DNA of 64,000 nucleotides from Abelmoschus esculentus (taxonomy: Eukaryota; Streptophyta; Magnoliopsida; Malvales; Malvaceae). The translations under genes and the position numbers were made by a program. The stretch covers positions 4,772,001-4,836,000 of the forward strand of contig JAUCBN010000024.1 of assembly GCA_035048815.1 (NCBI GenBank). The letters run 5' to 3'. Below the pieces are notes generated by a model. The model worked only from the letters and a program-made list of their open reading frames with translations, had not been told where the DNA came from and ran no database searches. Below, one piece after another: positions 1-11,507 of this stretch (positions within the stretch are counted from its first letter, which is position 1; the number at the start of each line of letters is the position of its first letter).

Positions 1-428
1 AATTAATGAAATAGAGAGCTTTTGTTAAACTATTATATGATTTAATGGTCTATTTTAGTGTTATATATGCAAATTAGTAAGTATATCTTTAATCTTCAAA
101 ATATGTGCCTTGCTTCAATAAGGTGTGTGGCTGAATCCTAGGCTATAGGACCACTATAGCCTTAGTGCATCTTGCACCATATTTTACTTTGGGCCTACAA
201 CACATACAAATTGAAGTTCAAGTTATGAATGAATAAAGGGTCAGAACATTCTGCTTGACACCATAGCTAATCATACATTCTGCTTCACATGATGGATAAT
301 CATAGATTGTTCTGAAGACAAAAACTTGATTCAAGAGCCTCTCCTAAACAACTGAGAAACAGTCTCATCCTATTTTTGACGATGATAAAAACACAATACG
401 GATAATTCAAATCAAGGGCAAGGCATAC
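1..428 (-). other. BTF3 intron 2 (partial)
   Basis: On the minus strand the BTF3 coding exon ends at 429 with a consensus donor (GTATGCC) running into this stretch, so it reads as the start of a long intron. I looked for the next conserved BTF3 exon on the minus strand and did not find it, so it should lie left of the window. Nothing else is recognisable here. Confidence 0.6.
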
Positions 429-496
429 CTTCTCATGCTACCCTTCCCACCAGTGCGGACCGCACCGGCCATTTTCATTAGCCTCTCCTTGTTCAT
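429..496 (-). CDS. BTF3: BTF3 / NAC-beta, first coding exon (partial gene)
   Basis: This is the first coding exon of basic transcription factor 3, the beta subunit of the nascent polypeptide-associated complex. That complex binds ribosomes and shields newly made chains in the cytosol. The ATG is at 496-494 on the minus strand. The exon encodes a 22-residue start with MNKERLMKMAGAVRTGGKGS followed by Met-Arg, nearly identical to the well-known plant BTF3 N-terminus. Seen: a CAG acceptor directly before the ATG and a GTATGCC donor after 429, within an Arg codon. The 5'UTR intron therefore ends at the start codon. The NAC domain itself lies beyond the left edge. The exon is short, but the match is distinctive; the alternative is a retained fragment of a pseudogene. 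Confidence 0.85.
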
Positions 497-1035
497 CTGC
501 CCAAGGGGTACGAAAGCAAGTCAATAAAATATACAACAGATATAGACTCAAGATACAATAAAAAAGAGAAACTTGAGGTGACAAAGCTTGACAAAATCAT
601 TAAAACAAATAAAAACACACACTGCATTCTCTTGAGAAACACAAAAGAAATGGAATAACTCCAGCCTTATCAACCCACCCTATTACCAAAAACCCAATTC
701 AATCATTATCTTAATCTACTTGCTATAAGTGTATTCACGCGTTAAAGCATAAGCTAAGCTGAAAATCTAAATAAAAAGACTTTCGCAGCTGAAATGAATA
801 TCAACCAGAAGGCTTTTCTCACACAATACTTAAACGCAAAACATACGAAAAATGGGTCATGAAAAACCTAAATCAAAACAATCTAAATAGAGACATAGAA
901 GGTTAAAAAGAAGAAAAAATCAGACATTGATTCAAAATTAAAATGATAGAAATAGTGTAACGTAACGACGAATTTCACAAAACGTATATGCCAAATGATG
1001 GAAGAAACAGAGAATTAAGTGATTGAAACCTTTAC
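497..1035 (-). other. BTF3 5'UTR intron
   Basis: AT-rich stretch between the coding exon and a likely non-coding first exon. On the minus strand it starts with GTAAAGG at 1035 and ends with GGGCAG just before the ATG at 496. Introns in the leader are common in plant translation-related genes. The splice sites are inferred from consensus only. Confidence 0.5.
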
Positions 1036-1120
1036 AGTATGAGAAATATACTGGATATGCTGCGACTCAGACTGCAACTACAACTGGAAAGGCAGGGTGA
1101 AAAAATTAGGGTTTTTTATA
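1036..1120 (-). promoter_or_regulatory. BTF3 leader exon and promoter with telo-box
   Basis: On the minus strand this holds a short leader exon ending at a consensus donor near 1036. It is preceded by AAACCCTAA at 1114-1106, a telo-box typical of promoters of plant ribosome and translation genes, and a TTATAAAA stretch at about 1120-1113. This fits the function of the BTF3 gene it precedes. The start site is inferred. Confidence 0.45.
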
Positions 1121-1883
1121 ACTGGGTGAGCACGCTAGAACTCCTAATCTCCAAGTTCCAGTTTTTGCGGGTTTAGGATTTTTATCTCCACCCTTAGATT
1201 TTTAGTATTTTGATCCGACGGTTCCAACGCCATCGGGTCCATGTTTGTCTATGCAGCAATGGACATGTTTTACTCCTCTCACAAATATACTTTTGGAAAA
1301 CTACACTGGTGGTCACCAAAATATTCTAGTTTTCCTGTTTTAACCATTAAATTAATTTTTTCTGAAAATGATACATTTTTCCCTACCGTTAACAGATTAA
1401 TGATGATTCTAATATGTTTTTTTTTAAATTTTTTATGTTAATTTTTTTATTTTTTTTTCAAACGATGAATTTTTATAATAAGTTAATAACATAAACACAT
1501 ATTTGTACTCAAAAGTTATTATTAAAATGATATTTTTACACACTGACGATTAAATAAATTTTTGTTCACAAACCAAAAGGAAGGAGTAAGCAGCCCTTGC
1601 ATGGTAAGTATGATGTTCCTTGTATGTCTTATACGGAGTGGTTCGCTCACGACATTTTCTTTGTTTGATGATGGATGGACCATATTTATTAATTATTCCC
1701 ACAGATTTATTAATTATGGGAAATGAATGTGAAGAATGCATTAGTCTAGGCTCTTTATATTTTGCTGATTGTCAAGATCCATTTATATTTTGCTGATGAA
1801 TCTCAATAATTCATTAGTCTAGGTTAGACCATAGTTTGGTTGTCCTTTACTTGATGGTACATGTGAGATTATATATATAGTAT
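1121..1883. other. Intergenic, nothing recognised
   Basis: AT-rich DNA between the BTF3 promoter and the first copia LTR. Open frames here are short and show no family features. I see no gene or clear repeat. Confidence 0.5.
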
Positions 1884-2160
1884 TGGTAGGAATTTGAGTT
1901 AGGATCTATTACTTAGAGATAATTTTAGTAGAATTAAAAGTCTTAAGTTAATAGGATTAAAATCCTAAAATAATTAGGACTTCTAATCCTATTCAAAATC
2001 TTATTCTAAAGCCTATAAAAAGGCATTAGCTTGTGTAAACAAAATCATTCATTCAACAACAGAAAATCAATTATGTTTCTTCTTCCGTTTCACAAAAAGC
2101 TTAAATTTTTTTTTCAATATTATTTTATTTTTTCACAAAGTTGGAAGTTGATTTTCTACA
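1884..2160 (+). repeat. 5' LTR of copia element
   Basis: The right edge is firm: CTACA followed directly by TGGTATCAG, the plant copia initiator-Met-tRNA primer site. A TATA box (CCTATAAAAAGGC) lies at about 2000-2012. The left edge near 1884 is a guess, because no 3' LTR remains to compare with. Confidence 0.55.
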
Positions 2161-2198
2161 TGGTATCAGTCTAATATCGATCCTAGTCCGAATTCTTA

Positions 2199-4437
2199 AT
2201 GGGATTCCTTTCGACAACCTCTGAGATGTTACCCACAACAAAACAAACGGTTGGATTGGAGTTTTTTCAAGCAATTTCAGGTTCGACAGTAACCTGTGAA
2301 ACAAATTTAGTTCTCGTGGAGGATAAAGACATAGAAAATATTTGTTCTCCTACTGCACTCTTTTCTTCTAAAGGTACATCAACATGGATCATCGACTCTG
2401 GAGCATCTGATCACATGACTGGTAACAGAGAATTATTCCTTAATTTTTTAGATTCATCTTCTAGAAGTTCTATCAAAACAGTCGATGACTCTTTTTCTCC
2501 TATCAAAGGAAGTGGCTCGGTCCTCATTAATGATAACTTGTTGCTTGAAGATATTCTGTTTGTGCCTAATCTTGCCTGCAATCTTATCTCTGTTAGTAAA
2601 CTCTCCAAGAATTTGAAGTGTTTATTACAGTTTACTGAATCTGGTTGTTTTTTACAGGCAATAAACTCGACGAAAATGCTTCGTAATGCTAGCTTATAAA
2701 ATGGTCTTTATGTCTTTCTCGGTAATCAACCAACTATCATACCAAATATTTCTTGTTCCTTTACTTCTTCAGGACAAATTGATAATATAATGTTATGGCA
2801 TTTTCGGTTAGGGCATCCTAATTTCCATTATCTTGTTAAATTATTTCCTAAATTGTTTGTTAATAAAAATCCAAGTTCTTTTAAATGCCATATATGTCCT
2901 CTTGCTAAACAGACAAAAACATCTTATTTACCATCTTTCTATAAACCATCTCACCCTTTTTCATTGATTCATAGTGATGTTTGGGGTCCTTCTCGAGTGA
3001 AGAATGTAACTGATAGTAGGTGGTTTGTCACTTTCATTGATGATCATAGTAGAATAACTTGGACATATTTGTTAAGGGATAAATCTGAAGTAGCTTCTGT
3101 TTTTGAGAAATTATATCATATGGTAGAAACCCAATTTGGATGTAAAATTCAGATATTCAAATTTGATAATAGGAGTGAATATTTTACTAAGTCATTGGGA
3201 GAATTTTTTAACAAAAACAGGGATTTTGCAAATAAGCACTTGTGTGGATACACCACAACAAAATGGGGCTGCAGAAAGAAAAAATAGACATTTGTTAGAG
3301 GTTACTAGGTCTTTGATGTTCACCAGTAACACTCTTAAGTATTTGTGGGGCAAGGCTTTATTAGCTACGACCTATCTCATTAATCGAATGCCTAGTAAGA
3401 TTTTGCAACATAGAACACCTAGAGCTGTTTTTTTAGAGTGTTACCCAAATTTTAAACCATTGTCATATATTCTTCCTTTTAAAGTTTTTGGTTGCACTGT
3501 GTTTGTAAAAGATTCTGCTCCCTTTATGTCAAAACTAGACCCTAGATCTTTGAAGTGTGTCTTGGTAGGGTATTCTTCACTTAAGAAGGGCTACAAATGT
3601 TACCATCCTCCTTCTCAATTTTTTTTATTTCATTGGATCTCACCTTTTTTGAACATGAACCTTATTTCCACTCGACTGAAAATCAGGGGAGAATAGTGAT
3701 ATTTTTCAGCCTTTTAGAAATCATGTTTATTCTTCAGATTTATTTATTAATAATCTTTGTCATTTGAACCTGATGACTCTTCCACTTCTACACCTACAAC
3801 TTTTTATCCTTCACCTATTGTTACTACTCCTCAACTCTCACCTAAACATCCCTCACAAACTCCTCAACCCTCTAAGTAATTGAGAGTTTACACCAGAAAA
3901 AAAACTATTCCAGAGACTGTTTTGTAATCTGACACTTGCCAAGAATTGGACTTGAGTTTAGTTGCCAATGAGAATGATGAAGGTAATGTTCTAACTGAGA
4001 TTCCTTCCTCGTTACCTGAGGTTGATGATTTACCAATTGCTAAAAGGAAAGGGATAAGAGAATGTACAAAGCATCCCATTCAGAGGTATGTTGCTTATGA
4101 TAATCTAATGTCATCTTTCAAGGCTTTTACAGCTTGCTTAGATAAAGAACAAATACCTGACACTATTGAGGAGGCTCTAAATGATTCTAAGTGGAGAAGA
4201 GCTGTTGAAAAGGAGATTAAAGCACTTGAAAAGATTGATACTTGGACCCTTACAGATCTTCCGCAGGGCAAGAAACCAGTTGGATGCAAGTGGGTGTTCT
4301 CTATAAAATACAACTCAGATGGTAGTATACAAAGGTATAAAGCAAGGTTGGTAGCCAAAGGTTTTACTCAAACCTATGGAATTGATTATAATGAGACTTT
4401 TGCTTATGTAGCTAAGCTAAATACAATTAGGCTACTA
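2199..4437 (+). pseudogene. copia pol (protease-integrase-partial RT), broken
   Basis: Protease: the active-site motif DSGASDHM lies about 65 residues into the reading frame that opens at 2199, followed by a stop at 2697-2699. GAG-pre-integrase and integrase: LWHFRLGHP near 2791, a CHICPLAKQTK segment, then the catalytic core (HSDVWGP, FIDDHSR). The frame shifts at about 3215-3230, and the C-terminal integrase continues in another frame (PQQNGAAERKNRHLLEV, then VFGCTVFV) to a stop near 3696. The reverse transcriptase start (ALNDSKWRRAVEKEIKALE, WVFSIKYNSDGSIQRYKARL) runs from about 4150 to 4437 and is cut off before the catalytic Asp pair. With gag absent, stops and a frameshift, this copy cannot be autonomous. 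Confidence 0.85.
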
Positions 4438-4520
4438 AAAGTACTAGAAATGAGTCTCTAAAGCCCCTAGAAGCATGCATGTGATATAAAAACATGTTTA
4501 TTGTGCATGATCAAGTTCAT

Positions 4521-4530
4521 ACTCCCCCTA
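4521..4530 (-). other. Polypurine tract of SIRE-type element
   Basis: TAGGGGGAGT on the minus strand, about 100 bases after the pol stop. This is the expected position of the plus-strand primer just before the 3' LTR, which is not preserved. Confidence 0.55.
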
Positions 4531-4625
4531 GCAACATGCATGGAAACATCAAGATTCAAAAACAACATAAGCATGATTCAAATCAAGATTCAAGCAAGAT
4601 AAGTAAAAAGATAACACTTAAGAGG

Positions 4626-7600
4626 TCAAGGTAGGCTAGTTAGACCTAACTCTCTCCTAAGGGTCCAAAAACGCTCCTTATCCAAAGGTTTAGTAAAGAT
4701 GTCCGCTAATTGACTCAAGGTGTCAACGAACTCTAAGGCAACATCATTTTTAGACACATGATCTCTAATGAAGTGGTGTCTAATTTCTATGTGTTTAGTT
4801 CTAGAGTGTTGAATGGGGTTTTTGGTAAGACATATGGTACTAGTATTATCAAACTTAAGAGGTATGGTTTTAACTTTAATGTCATAATCTAAGAGTTGTT
4901 GCTTCATCCATAAAACTTGTGCACAACAACTCCCTAGGGATATGTACTCCGCCTCGATGGTAAAAAGAGCTACACTATTTTGTTTTTTAGAGAACCAAGA
5001 TATGTGCATACTACCTAGAAATTGACAAGTTCCGGAAGTACTTTTCCTATCTATCTTACGACCTTCATAATCCGCATCCGAATAGGCATGAAGATCAAAA
5101 GAAGAAGCTCTAGGATACCAAAGACCTAAACAAGGTGTATCTCTAAGGTACCTAAAAATTCTCTTAATGGCTATAAGGTGTGATTCTCTAGGACTAGCTT
5201 GAAACCTAGCACACAAGCAAACACTAAACATAATATCCGGTCTACTAGCGGTAAGGTAAAGCAAAGAACCTATCATGGATCTATATAATTTAGAATCAAC
5301 ACACTTACCTCCTTCATCTTTTTCAAGCTTAGTAGAGGAGCTCATAAGAGTGGCTTAAGGTTTGACATTCTCCAAGCCAAAATTTTTGAGCATATCTTTG
5401 ATGTACTTGGCTTGATTGATGAAAGTGTCATCCTTCTTTTGCTTAATTTGTAGTCCCAAAAAGAATGAGAGTTCTCCCATCATGCTCATCTCGAATTCAC
5501 CTTGCATAAGCTTAGAAAAATCTTGACAATAATATTAATTAGTAGATCCAAAGATTATATTATCAACATAAATTTGAACTACTAAGATGTCGTTTTTAAA
5601 TCTTTTTATAAAGAGTGTAGTATCTACTTTTCCCTTTTCAAAACCTTCTTCTATCAAAAAGTTTAAAAGCCTTTCATACCAAGCTCTAGGAGCTTGTTTT
5701 AAACCATATAAAGCTTTTGTTGGTTTGAAAACATGGTTTGAAAATTTTGGATTTTCAAAACCCAGTGGTTGTTCAACATACACTTCTTCATTTATGAAAC
5801 CATTTAAGAAAGCGCTTTTGACATCCATTTGAAAAAGCTTGAAATCATGATAACATACAAATGCAAGTAGCATCTTAATGGCTTCCATTCTAGCTACGGG
5901 TGCATAAGTTTCATCGAAATCCATTCCTTCCTCTTGAGTGTAACCTTGAGCAACTAATCTAGCTTTGTTTCTCACTATGTTACCACTCTCATCTAGTTTG
6001 TTTCTAAAAACCCATTTAGTCCCTATAGTAGATTTGTTACTAGGCCTATCAACTAATGTCCATACATTATTTCTCTCAAATTGATTTAATTTCTCTTGTA
6101 TAGCCAATCCAAGGCTTCATTTACATTTTTGGGCTCTATGCATGAGATAAATACAAAATGATTCATTAATCTAAGAGAAGAATGAGTAGTTACCCTCTTG
6201 GATGGATCACCCAAGATTTCACCACTTTTGACATAGTTAAACTCCCTTGGGTAGCTTACTTCCTTTTCTTCAAGCTTTACATTTCCCAAAGCTTCTATTG
6301 GAGGATCTTGTGCTTCCTCATTGCTTGGAACCTCATCCACTTTTGATGCTTGTCCATCATCAATGGTTTCAATAATTCCTACATCATCATCATCACAAGA
6401 ATCCTTCCTAAGAAGTAGGTTATCATCGAAAACCACATGTATTGACTCTTCTACTACTAAGGTTCTTTTGTTGAAAACTCTATAAGCCTTGGAATTTGAA
6501 GAATAGCCAAGAAAAATGGCTTCATCACTCTTTGCATCAAATTTACCTAAATTATCTTTTCCATTATTTAAAACAAAACACTTGTATCCAAATGGATGAA
6601 AATAGCTAATGTTAGGCTTTTTAGATTTTAAAATCTCATAAGGAGTTTTCTTTAAAATAGGCCTAATCATTACTCGATTTGCAATATAACAAGAAGTGTT
6701 TGTGGCTTTCGCCCAAAAGTACTTAGGTAAATTGTTTTCACAAAGCATAGTTCTAGCCATTTATTCTAGAGTTATATTCTTCCTCTCAACAACCTCATTT
6801 TGTTGAGGAGTGCGAGGAGCCGAAAAATTATGGCTAATCCCATTTTCATTACAAAAATCCTCAAAACCAAGATTTTAAAATTCCGTTCCATGATCACTTC
6901 TAATATGAGAAATTCTTTAATCAAGATCATTTTGAGAAATATTTGAAAATGTGATGAATTTTTCTAAGGCTTCATCTTTAGTACTCAAAAATAGAACCCA
7001 AGTGTATCTAGAGTAATCATGAACAATAACAAAAGCATATGATTTTCCACCCAAGCTAGTAGTCTTAATAGGTCCAAAGAGATCCATATGGATCAATTGT
7101 AAAACTCTACTAGTTGAAACATCATTAATGGATTTAAAAGAAACTCTCTTTTGTTTACCATTGGCACATGCATCACAAAATTTATCTAGCGAAAACTTGA
7201 GCTTAGGTAAACCTCTAACTAGATTTTGGAAGGCTAGTTTCTCTAGAATACTTATGCTAGCATGCCCTAATTTTCTATGCCATAACCATACATCATTTTC
7301 ATCATTAGCAACTAAGCATGCATGGGAAAAGTTAATGTCATCTAGATGCACCATGTAAATATTTCCTATGCAATGACATATGAGCATTATTTTATTCGAT
7401 TCTATGTCAATTATTTTGCAACCACTTTTATCAAAAGAGACATAGAAACCTTTATCACACAATTGACTAATGCTCAACAAATTATGTTTAAGACCATCAA
7501 CAAGCAAGACATTTTCAATGAAAATAGAGGAGTGATTACCAATAGAGCCAATACCCTTGATTTGGCCTTTGGAGTTGTCACAAAAGTCACTACTCCACCC

Positions 7601-7677
7601 TTTTTAAGTTCTAACTCCTTGAATCGTCCCTTGTCTCCGGTCATATGCCTTGAGCATCCACTATCAAGGTACCACAT
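4626..7677 (-). pseudogene. SIRE-type pol: protease-integrase-RT-RNase H, broken
   Basis: Read right to left. Protease: MWYLDSGCSRHMTGDKGRF at about 7677. GAG-pre-integrase zinc finger region (LWHRKLGHAS, FCDACANGKQKR) and integrase core (HMDLFGPIKT, VHDYSRYTWV) at 7507-6917. Integrase C-terminal region at 6760-6086 (FWAKATNTSCYIANR, FGYKCFVLN, GKFDAKSDEAIFLGYS). RT at 6107-5535, where the conserved YVDD box reads YVDN because the second Asp codon (5561-5559) is Asn. RNase H at 5345-4626 (SDADYEGRKIDRKS, EAEYISLGSC). Stops and frame changes separate the blocks. Loss of an active-site Asp would abolish reverse transcription even without them. Confidence 0.88.
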
Positions 7678-7730
7678 GTTTTGATTTGAAGCTTTGGCCT
7701 TGAAGCAATGCTCAACCTACAAACAAAGAT

Positions 7731-9300
7731 TTAATGTTTGATTTTTGGTACCCAAGTCATTTTGGGTCCATGAGTGTTAGTCCCTAAAACCTTGGTTCCC
7801 TTGGGAATCCAAGTAGCAATATCATTCAAATTATTTGAGACAATGAGTTCCTTAGGAACCCAAACACTCCTAATCTTTCTATACCTAGAATGCCTTTGAA
7901 AATTTCTTTGTTTGTGGTCATGAAAATTCTTTTTCACATGGTTGGGTTTTGAAGAGGTTCTTTTTTCAAAAGTTGAACTTCCAACCATTTTGATTTGTTC
8001 CTTAATCTCATTCACCACCTTGTGGCGATTCTCACTCAAGCTAGAAATGAGGTTGTTCAAATCAATATTTTCTTTTTGAAAAAATTGTAAATCACCATTT
8101 AAACCAACAACCTTCTAAATCTAAATTTGTTTTTGTCAAAGAATCGTTTTTCATTTTTAAATCGGAAATAGTTTTCTTGCTTTTCAAAATTGATTCTTTG
8201 AACTTTAAAACTAACTCATCATACACATCTTGTAGTTCATCATAAGCATCATAAAGTTCATCATAAGATAAATCATTACAAGATGGTTGGAGGGTTACCT
8301 TAGGCTCCTCAAGAGCCATGAGACACAAGTTGGCCACTTCGTTGTCCTCATCGGACGATGATTCCTCATCATTCTAAGTTGCAACGTGAGCCCTTTGTTT
8401 CTTTTTCTTCTCAAAATCCTTCCTTTTGTATAAGGGGCAATCGGTCCTAATGTGACCGGGCTTCTTGCATTCATAGCAAATTATTTGGTCTTTCTCCTCT
8501 TCTTTCCCTTTTACCTTGAAGTCCCTCTTTCTTTGGAATATTCTATTTCTATTTGTCCTCATAAGCCTAGTGAATCTTTTGGCTACCATGGCCAATTCCT
8601 CTAGCTCTTCTTCTTCACTAATGTCCACTTCTTCTTGTGAACATGAAGCTTTAAGAGCAATCTCTTGCTTTTTTTTCTCAACTTCCTTCTTTTTGATCTT
8701 CACCTCTTCCTTCTTTTTCTCCTCTCCTCTTCCTTTCTTCATGATCTCATGTGTAAGAAGAGATCCCACAAGAGCATCAAGTTTGAGAGTCTTGAGGTCC
8801 TTGGCTTCTATGATGGTCGTCCTCTTGCTATCCTAAGACTTGGGAAGAGAGTAGATAAACTTTCGAACAAGCTTTTCTTCCGGAATGATCTCACCGAAAC
8901 CCTTGAGACCATTAACGATCACCGAGAATCTATCGAACATTTTGGTGATATCTTCATCCAGCTCCATCTTGAAGTTCTCATAACTTAGATTGAGTAGACC
9001 AATTTTGGTTTCCTTGACATCATTGGTCCCTTCATATGTAGTCTCCAAAGAGTCTCAAACTTCTTTGGCACTTGTGCACGAAGACATCTTTGAGTAGATG
9101 TTGGGCCCTAGTGCACAAAAGAGAATGTGGAGAGCTTTATCATTTGTGGATATTCTCCTTCTTTCTTCATCGGTCATTTCATTTCTTCTCTTTGGTACTT
9201 GCTGGTCTCCTTCTTGCTTCATTAGGATTGAAAGTCCATCTTCGATTATATCCCAAAGGACATAGTCATTTAAGTTGATGAATAACCTCATCCTATTCTT
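7731..9300 (-). pseudogene. SIRE-type gag with CCHC zinc knuckle, broken
   Basis: Gag, which would form the virus-like particle. Seen in order on the minus strand: N-terminal gag (ALGPNIYSKMSSCTSAKEV near 9060; KMELDEDITKMFDRFSVIVN near 8950), a Lys/Glu-rich linker near 8700, and the zinc knuckle CYECKKPGHIRTDC at about 8480-8440. An acidic stretch with repeated YDEL units follows near 8240. In-frame stops at 9057-9055, 8835-8833 and 8376-8374 all sit where Trp is expected, consistent with TGG mutated to TAG or TGA. Confidence 0.8.
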
Positions 9301-9456
9301 CCAATAGGGGTAATTATCCCCATTGAAGAAGGGCGGCTTGGTGATGGAGTGTGATTCATTCCATGAACCGGAGATGGAGGCTATTGAATTTGATTATTAA
9401 ACTTGATCAACCGCCTTGGATCTTCTTTGGTAGATGTGAATCTCTTTAAAGATTAG

Positions 9457-9468
9457 ACTCTGATACCA
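9457..9468 (-). other. Primer binding site, SIRE-type element
   Basis: TGGTATCAGAGT on the minus strand, two bases downstream of the LTR end. It matches the initiator-Met-tRNA primer site used by plant copia elements and fixes the element's orientation. Confidence 0.8.
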
Positions 9469-9470
9469 AT

Positions 9471-10621
9471 TGTTGAGTTGATCGATCTTGAAGTATGACC
9501 AAGAGGGGGTGAATTGGCAATTAAAATTTTGGTTAAAGAATTTTTGGTAAAAGACTAGAAATTAAAGAACAAGAGATTTATAGTGGTTCAAGCTTCGAAC
9601 AAGCTCTACATCCATTACCTTAGTTCCCACTAAGGATTTTGAAACCAATTCACTAATGAATTCAACCTTTTTCTCGGTTCAAGGGATAACCGTTACAATT
9701 CGAATCAATTCTTCTACCCAAGAATTGATTCAATCCTCACAAGAGAATACAAGGAATAAATAGGCAAATGAAAGTTCTCTCACAAGAAATATTTTACCCC
9801 AATTACAAACAAACTCTCCCCAAACTCAGATTACAATAGATCAAAGTGAAAATACAAGAGTTGGAAGCAAGAATATGCAATAAAGTGCTTTGAGTTGGAT
9901 CTTGGTGCTTGGATGTTGCTTGAGGATCAATAGTTGTTGCAAAGCTTTTGAAAATGCTTCTTTTTATACCTTTTCATTGATTTCTAACCGTTGAAGTTGT
10001 TGGGAAAGTAAATATGGACGTTGGAGCTTCATCTTTCCATCATAAATGTACTCTACAGTAGGTGGTATCGAAACACGGGGTACCTGTTTCGAAACATGCT
10101 AAGAAAAGAAAGAGCCGTTGTGCATTTATTAAGGGGTGTATCGATACCTGTTCCGATACAAAAAGTTTATGTGATGCTCGGTATCGAACCTTGTTTCGAT
10201 ACAAACTAACCATCATTCAAAATTTAACTGACATCAACGGTCGATTCATTTAATGCTTGAAAATAGCCGTTGGAATTAAGGGTGTATCGATACCAGTATT
10301 GATACCAGGAGTCGTATTTTTAAAATTAAAAAATAATTTGAAAATTTTCTCAGGCTGTTTCGATACTGGTATCGAAACATGGGTTGGCAGAAAGTTTTGG
10401 TATCGAACCTTGTTTCGATACCTGTTCTTGATCTTAAGAGCAAGCCTTGAAAAATCCCAGGTGTATCGATATTTGTCCTTATGGTATCGATACCCTCGTG
10501 TAAAAATGGCTTGAAAGAGAATTTCAAAGTTCTTGGTTTTGACTTTAAAGATCAACTTTGACTTAAGGACCAAAAAGTTATTTCAAAAATATCCTTACAC
10601 TTATTTGTTATATCAAAATCA
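9471..10621 (-). repeat. 5' LTR of SIRE-type element with ATCGAT palindromes
   Basis: On the plus strand the LTR starts TGTTGAGTTGATC at 9471, abutting the primer binding site. It appears to end ATATCAAAATCA at 10621, which on the minus strand gives a TG start and CA end. The inner part (10064-10494) carries about a dozen copies of GTATCGAWAC, many palindromic. The 10621 border is inferred from the TG...CA rule because the partner LTR is missing. Confidence 0.65.
10064..10494. repeat. Clustered GTATCGATAC-type palindromes in LTR
   Basis: Copies of GTATCGATAC, GTATCGAAAC and TTTCGATAC recur roughly every 20-60 bases, often as facing pairs. Examples are GTATCGATACC at about 10139 and 10284, and GTATCGATACCC at about 10484. 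They may act as promoter or enhancer motifs of the LTR, but the function is unknown from sequence. Confidence 0.75.
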
Positions 10622-11507
10622 ATTTTAGTTTTACACGTAAAAATTCGTAAATTATTTGTGATTGATAAGTAAAGAAAAAAAAGTTGAATTATAAAATAAA
10701 GTTAATGATCTTTCGTTGGTAAAAATTAAGTTTTTAACTTAAAAAAATAATTTTCGTCAGAAAAAATGCCCTAACTGATGTTCAAATAGTCTTTGAAAAA
10801 GTTTCATCGAACAATAAAAAACAAAAAACAAATAATTGATTGTGAAGAAAAAAATCGAATAATTTTTATCGAAATTTGGACCGTCGAATATAACTAACAA
10901 AATAAAAAAGGTATATTTGATCATAGAAAAAGTCCTTTTTTGTTTTTATTATCTTGTAAAATAAAATACGATGAAAATAACATGTTTAATTAAAAAATTA
11001 GAAAATGCGAAAATTAAAACGAAAAAAAAATTGAAAACATAAAAGATGTTTCCATTAAAATTTTTTAGGAAATTAAAAAAACATGAAAATATTTTTTTTA
11101 ACTTTTAATTTTATTTTAATTCGGGTTTAAGTATTTTAAAATTTTAGTTTTATTACTTATATTTTTTTTTGTTATATTAATATTTGTCTAATTATATATT
11201 AATTAGTTTTATTTCTATTTTAAAAAATAAATACTACTCCTATATTTTATTATTTTTTAAAACAAAATTTCACTCTTATTAATCAAGCATATATATTTTT
11301 TTAATTCTTTAAAGAAAGCATAATTTTTAAATATTAAAAATTTAAATTATTTTTTAAAACAAAAAATATTTCTAAAACTAAACAAACCCTAAAAAAATGA
11401 TGGATGAGTTTAGTAATACTAATAATTAATTAAACGATGAGTCTATCACGTGCGTCGAAAATTGTTGAACACCATTAACAATGAAAATCGTTGAACACTA
11501 CTAAATT
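10622..11507. other. AT-rich intergenic DNA
   Basis: Very AT-rich, with long A and T runs, between the SIRE-type LTR and the foldback element. No coding signal or recognisable repeat. Confidence 0.5.

Larger units (their letters stand above)
1884..4437 (+). mobile_element. Ty1/copia retrotransposon, 3'-truncated
   Basis: A plus-strand copia remnant: 5' LTR (about 1884-2160), a primer binding site beginning TGGTATCAG at 2161, then protease, integrase and the start of reverse transcriptase. Gag is almost entirely missing: the protease motif appears only about 200 bases after the primer binding site. Homology stops at about 4437, just after the residues NTIRLL of the reverse transcriptase. Sequence beyond it belongs to the minus-strand SIRE-type element. 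I do not find the remaining half of this copia on the far side of that element, so it looks cut off by deletion rather than simply interrupted. Confidence 0.85.
4438..10621 (-). mobile_element. SIRE-type Ty1/copia retrotransposon, one LTR
   Basis: A minus-strand copia element: LTR 9471-10621, primer binding site 9457-9468, gag about 9300-7700, then protease, integrase, RT and RNase H down to 4626, with a polypurine tract at 4530-4521. Long gag with coiled, Lys/Glu-rich stretches, RNase H residues such as DADYEGRKIDRKSTSGT, and the ~1.15 kb LTR fit the SIRE/Maximus lineage. The downstream LTR is missing: only about 85 bases follow the polypurine tract before the junction at ~4437 with the other copia. 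Multiple stops and an altered RT active site show it is dead. Confidence 0.85.
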
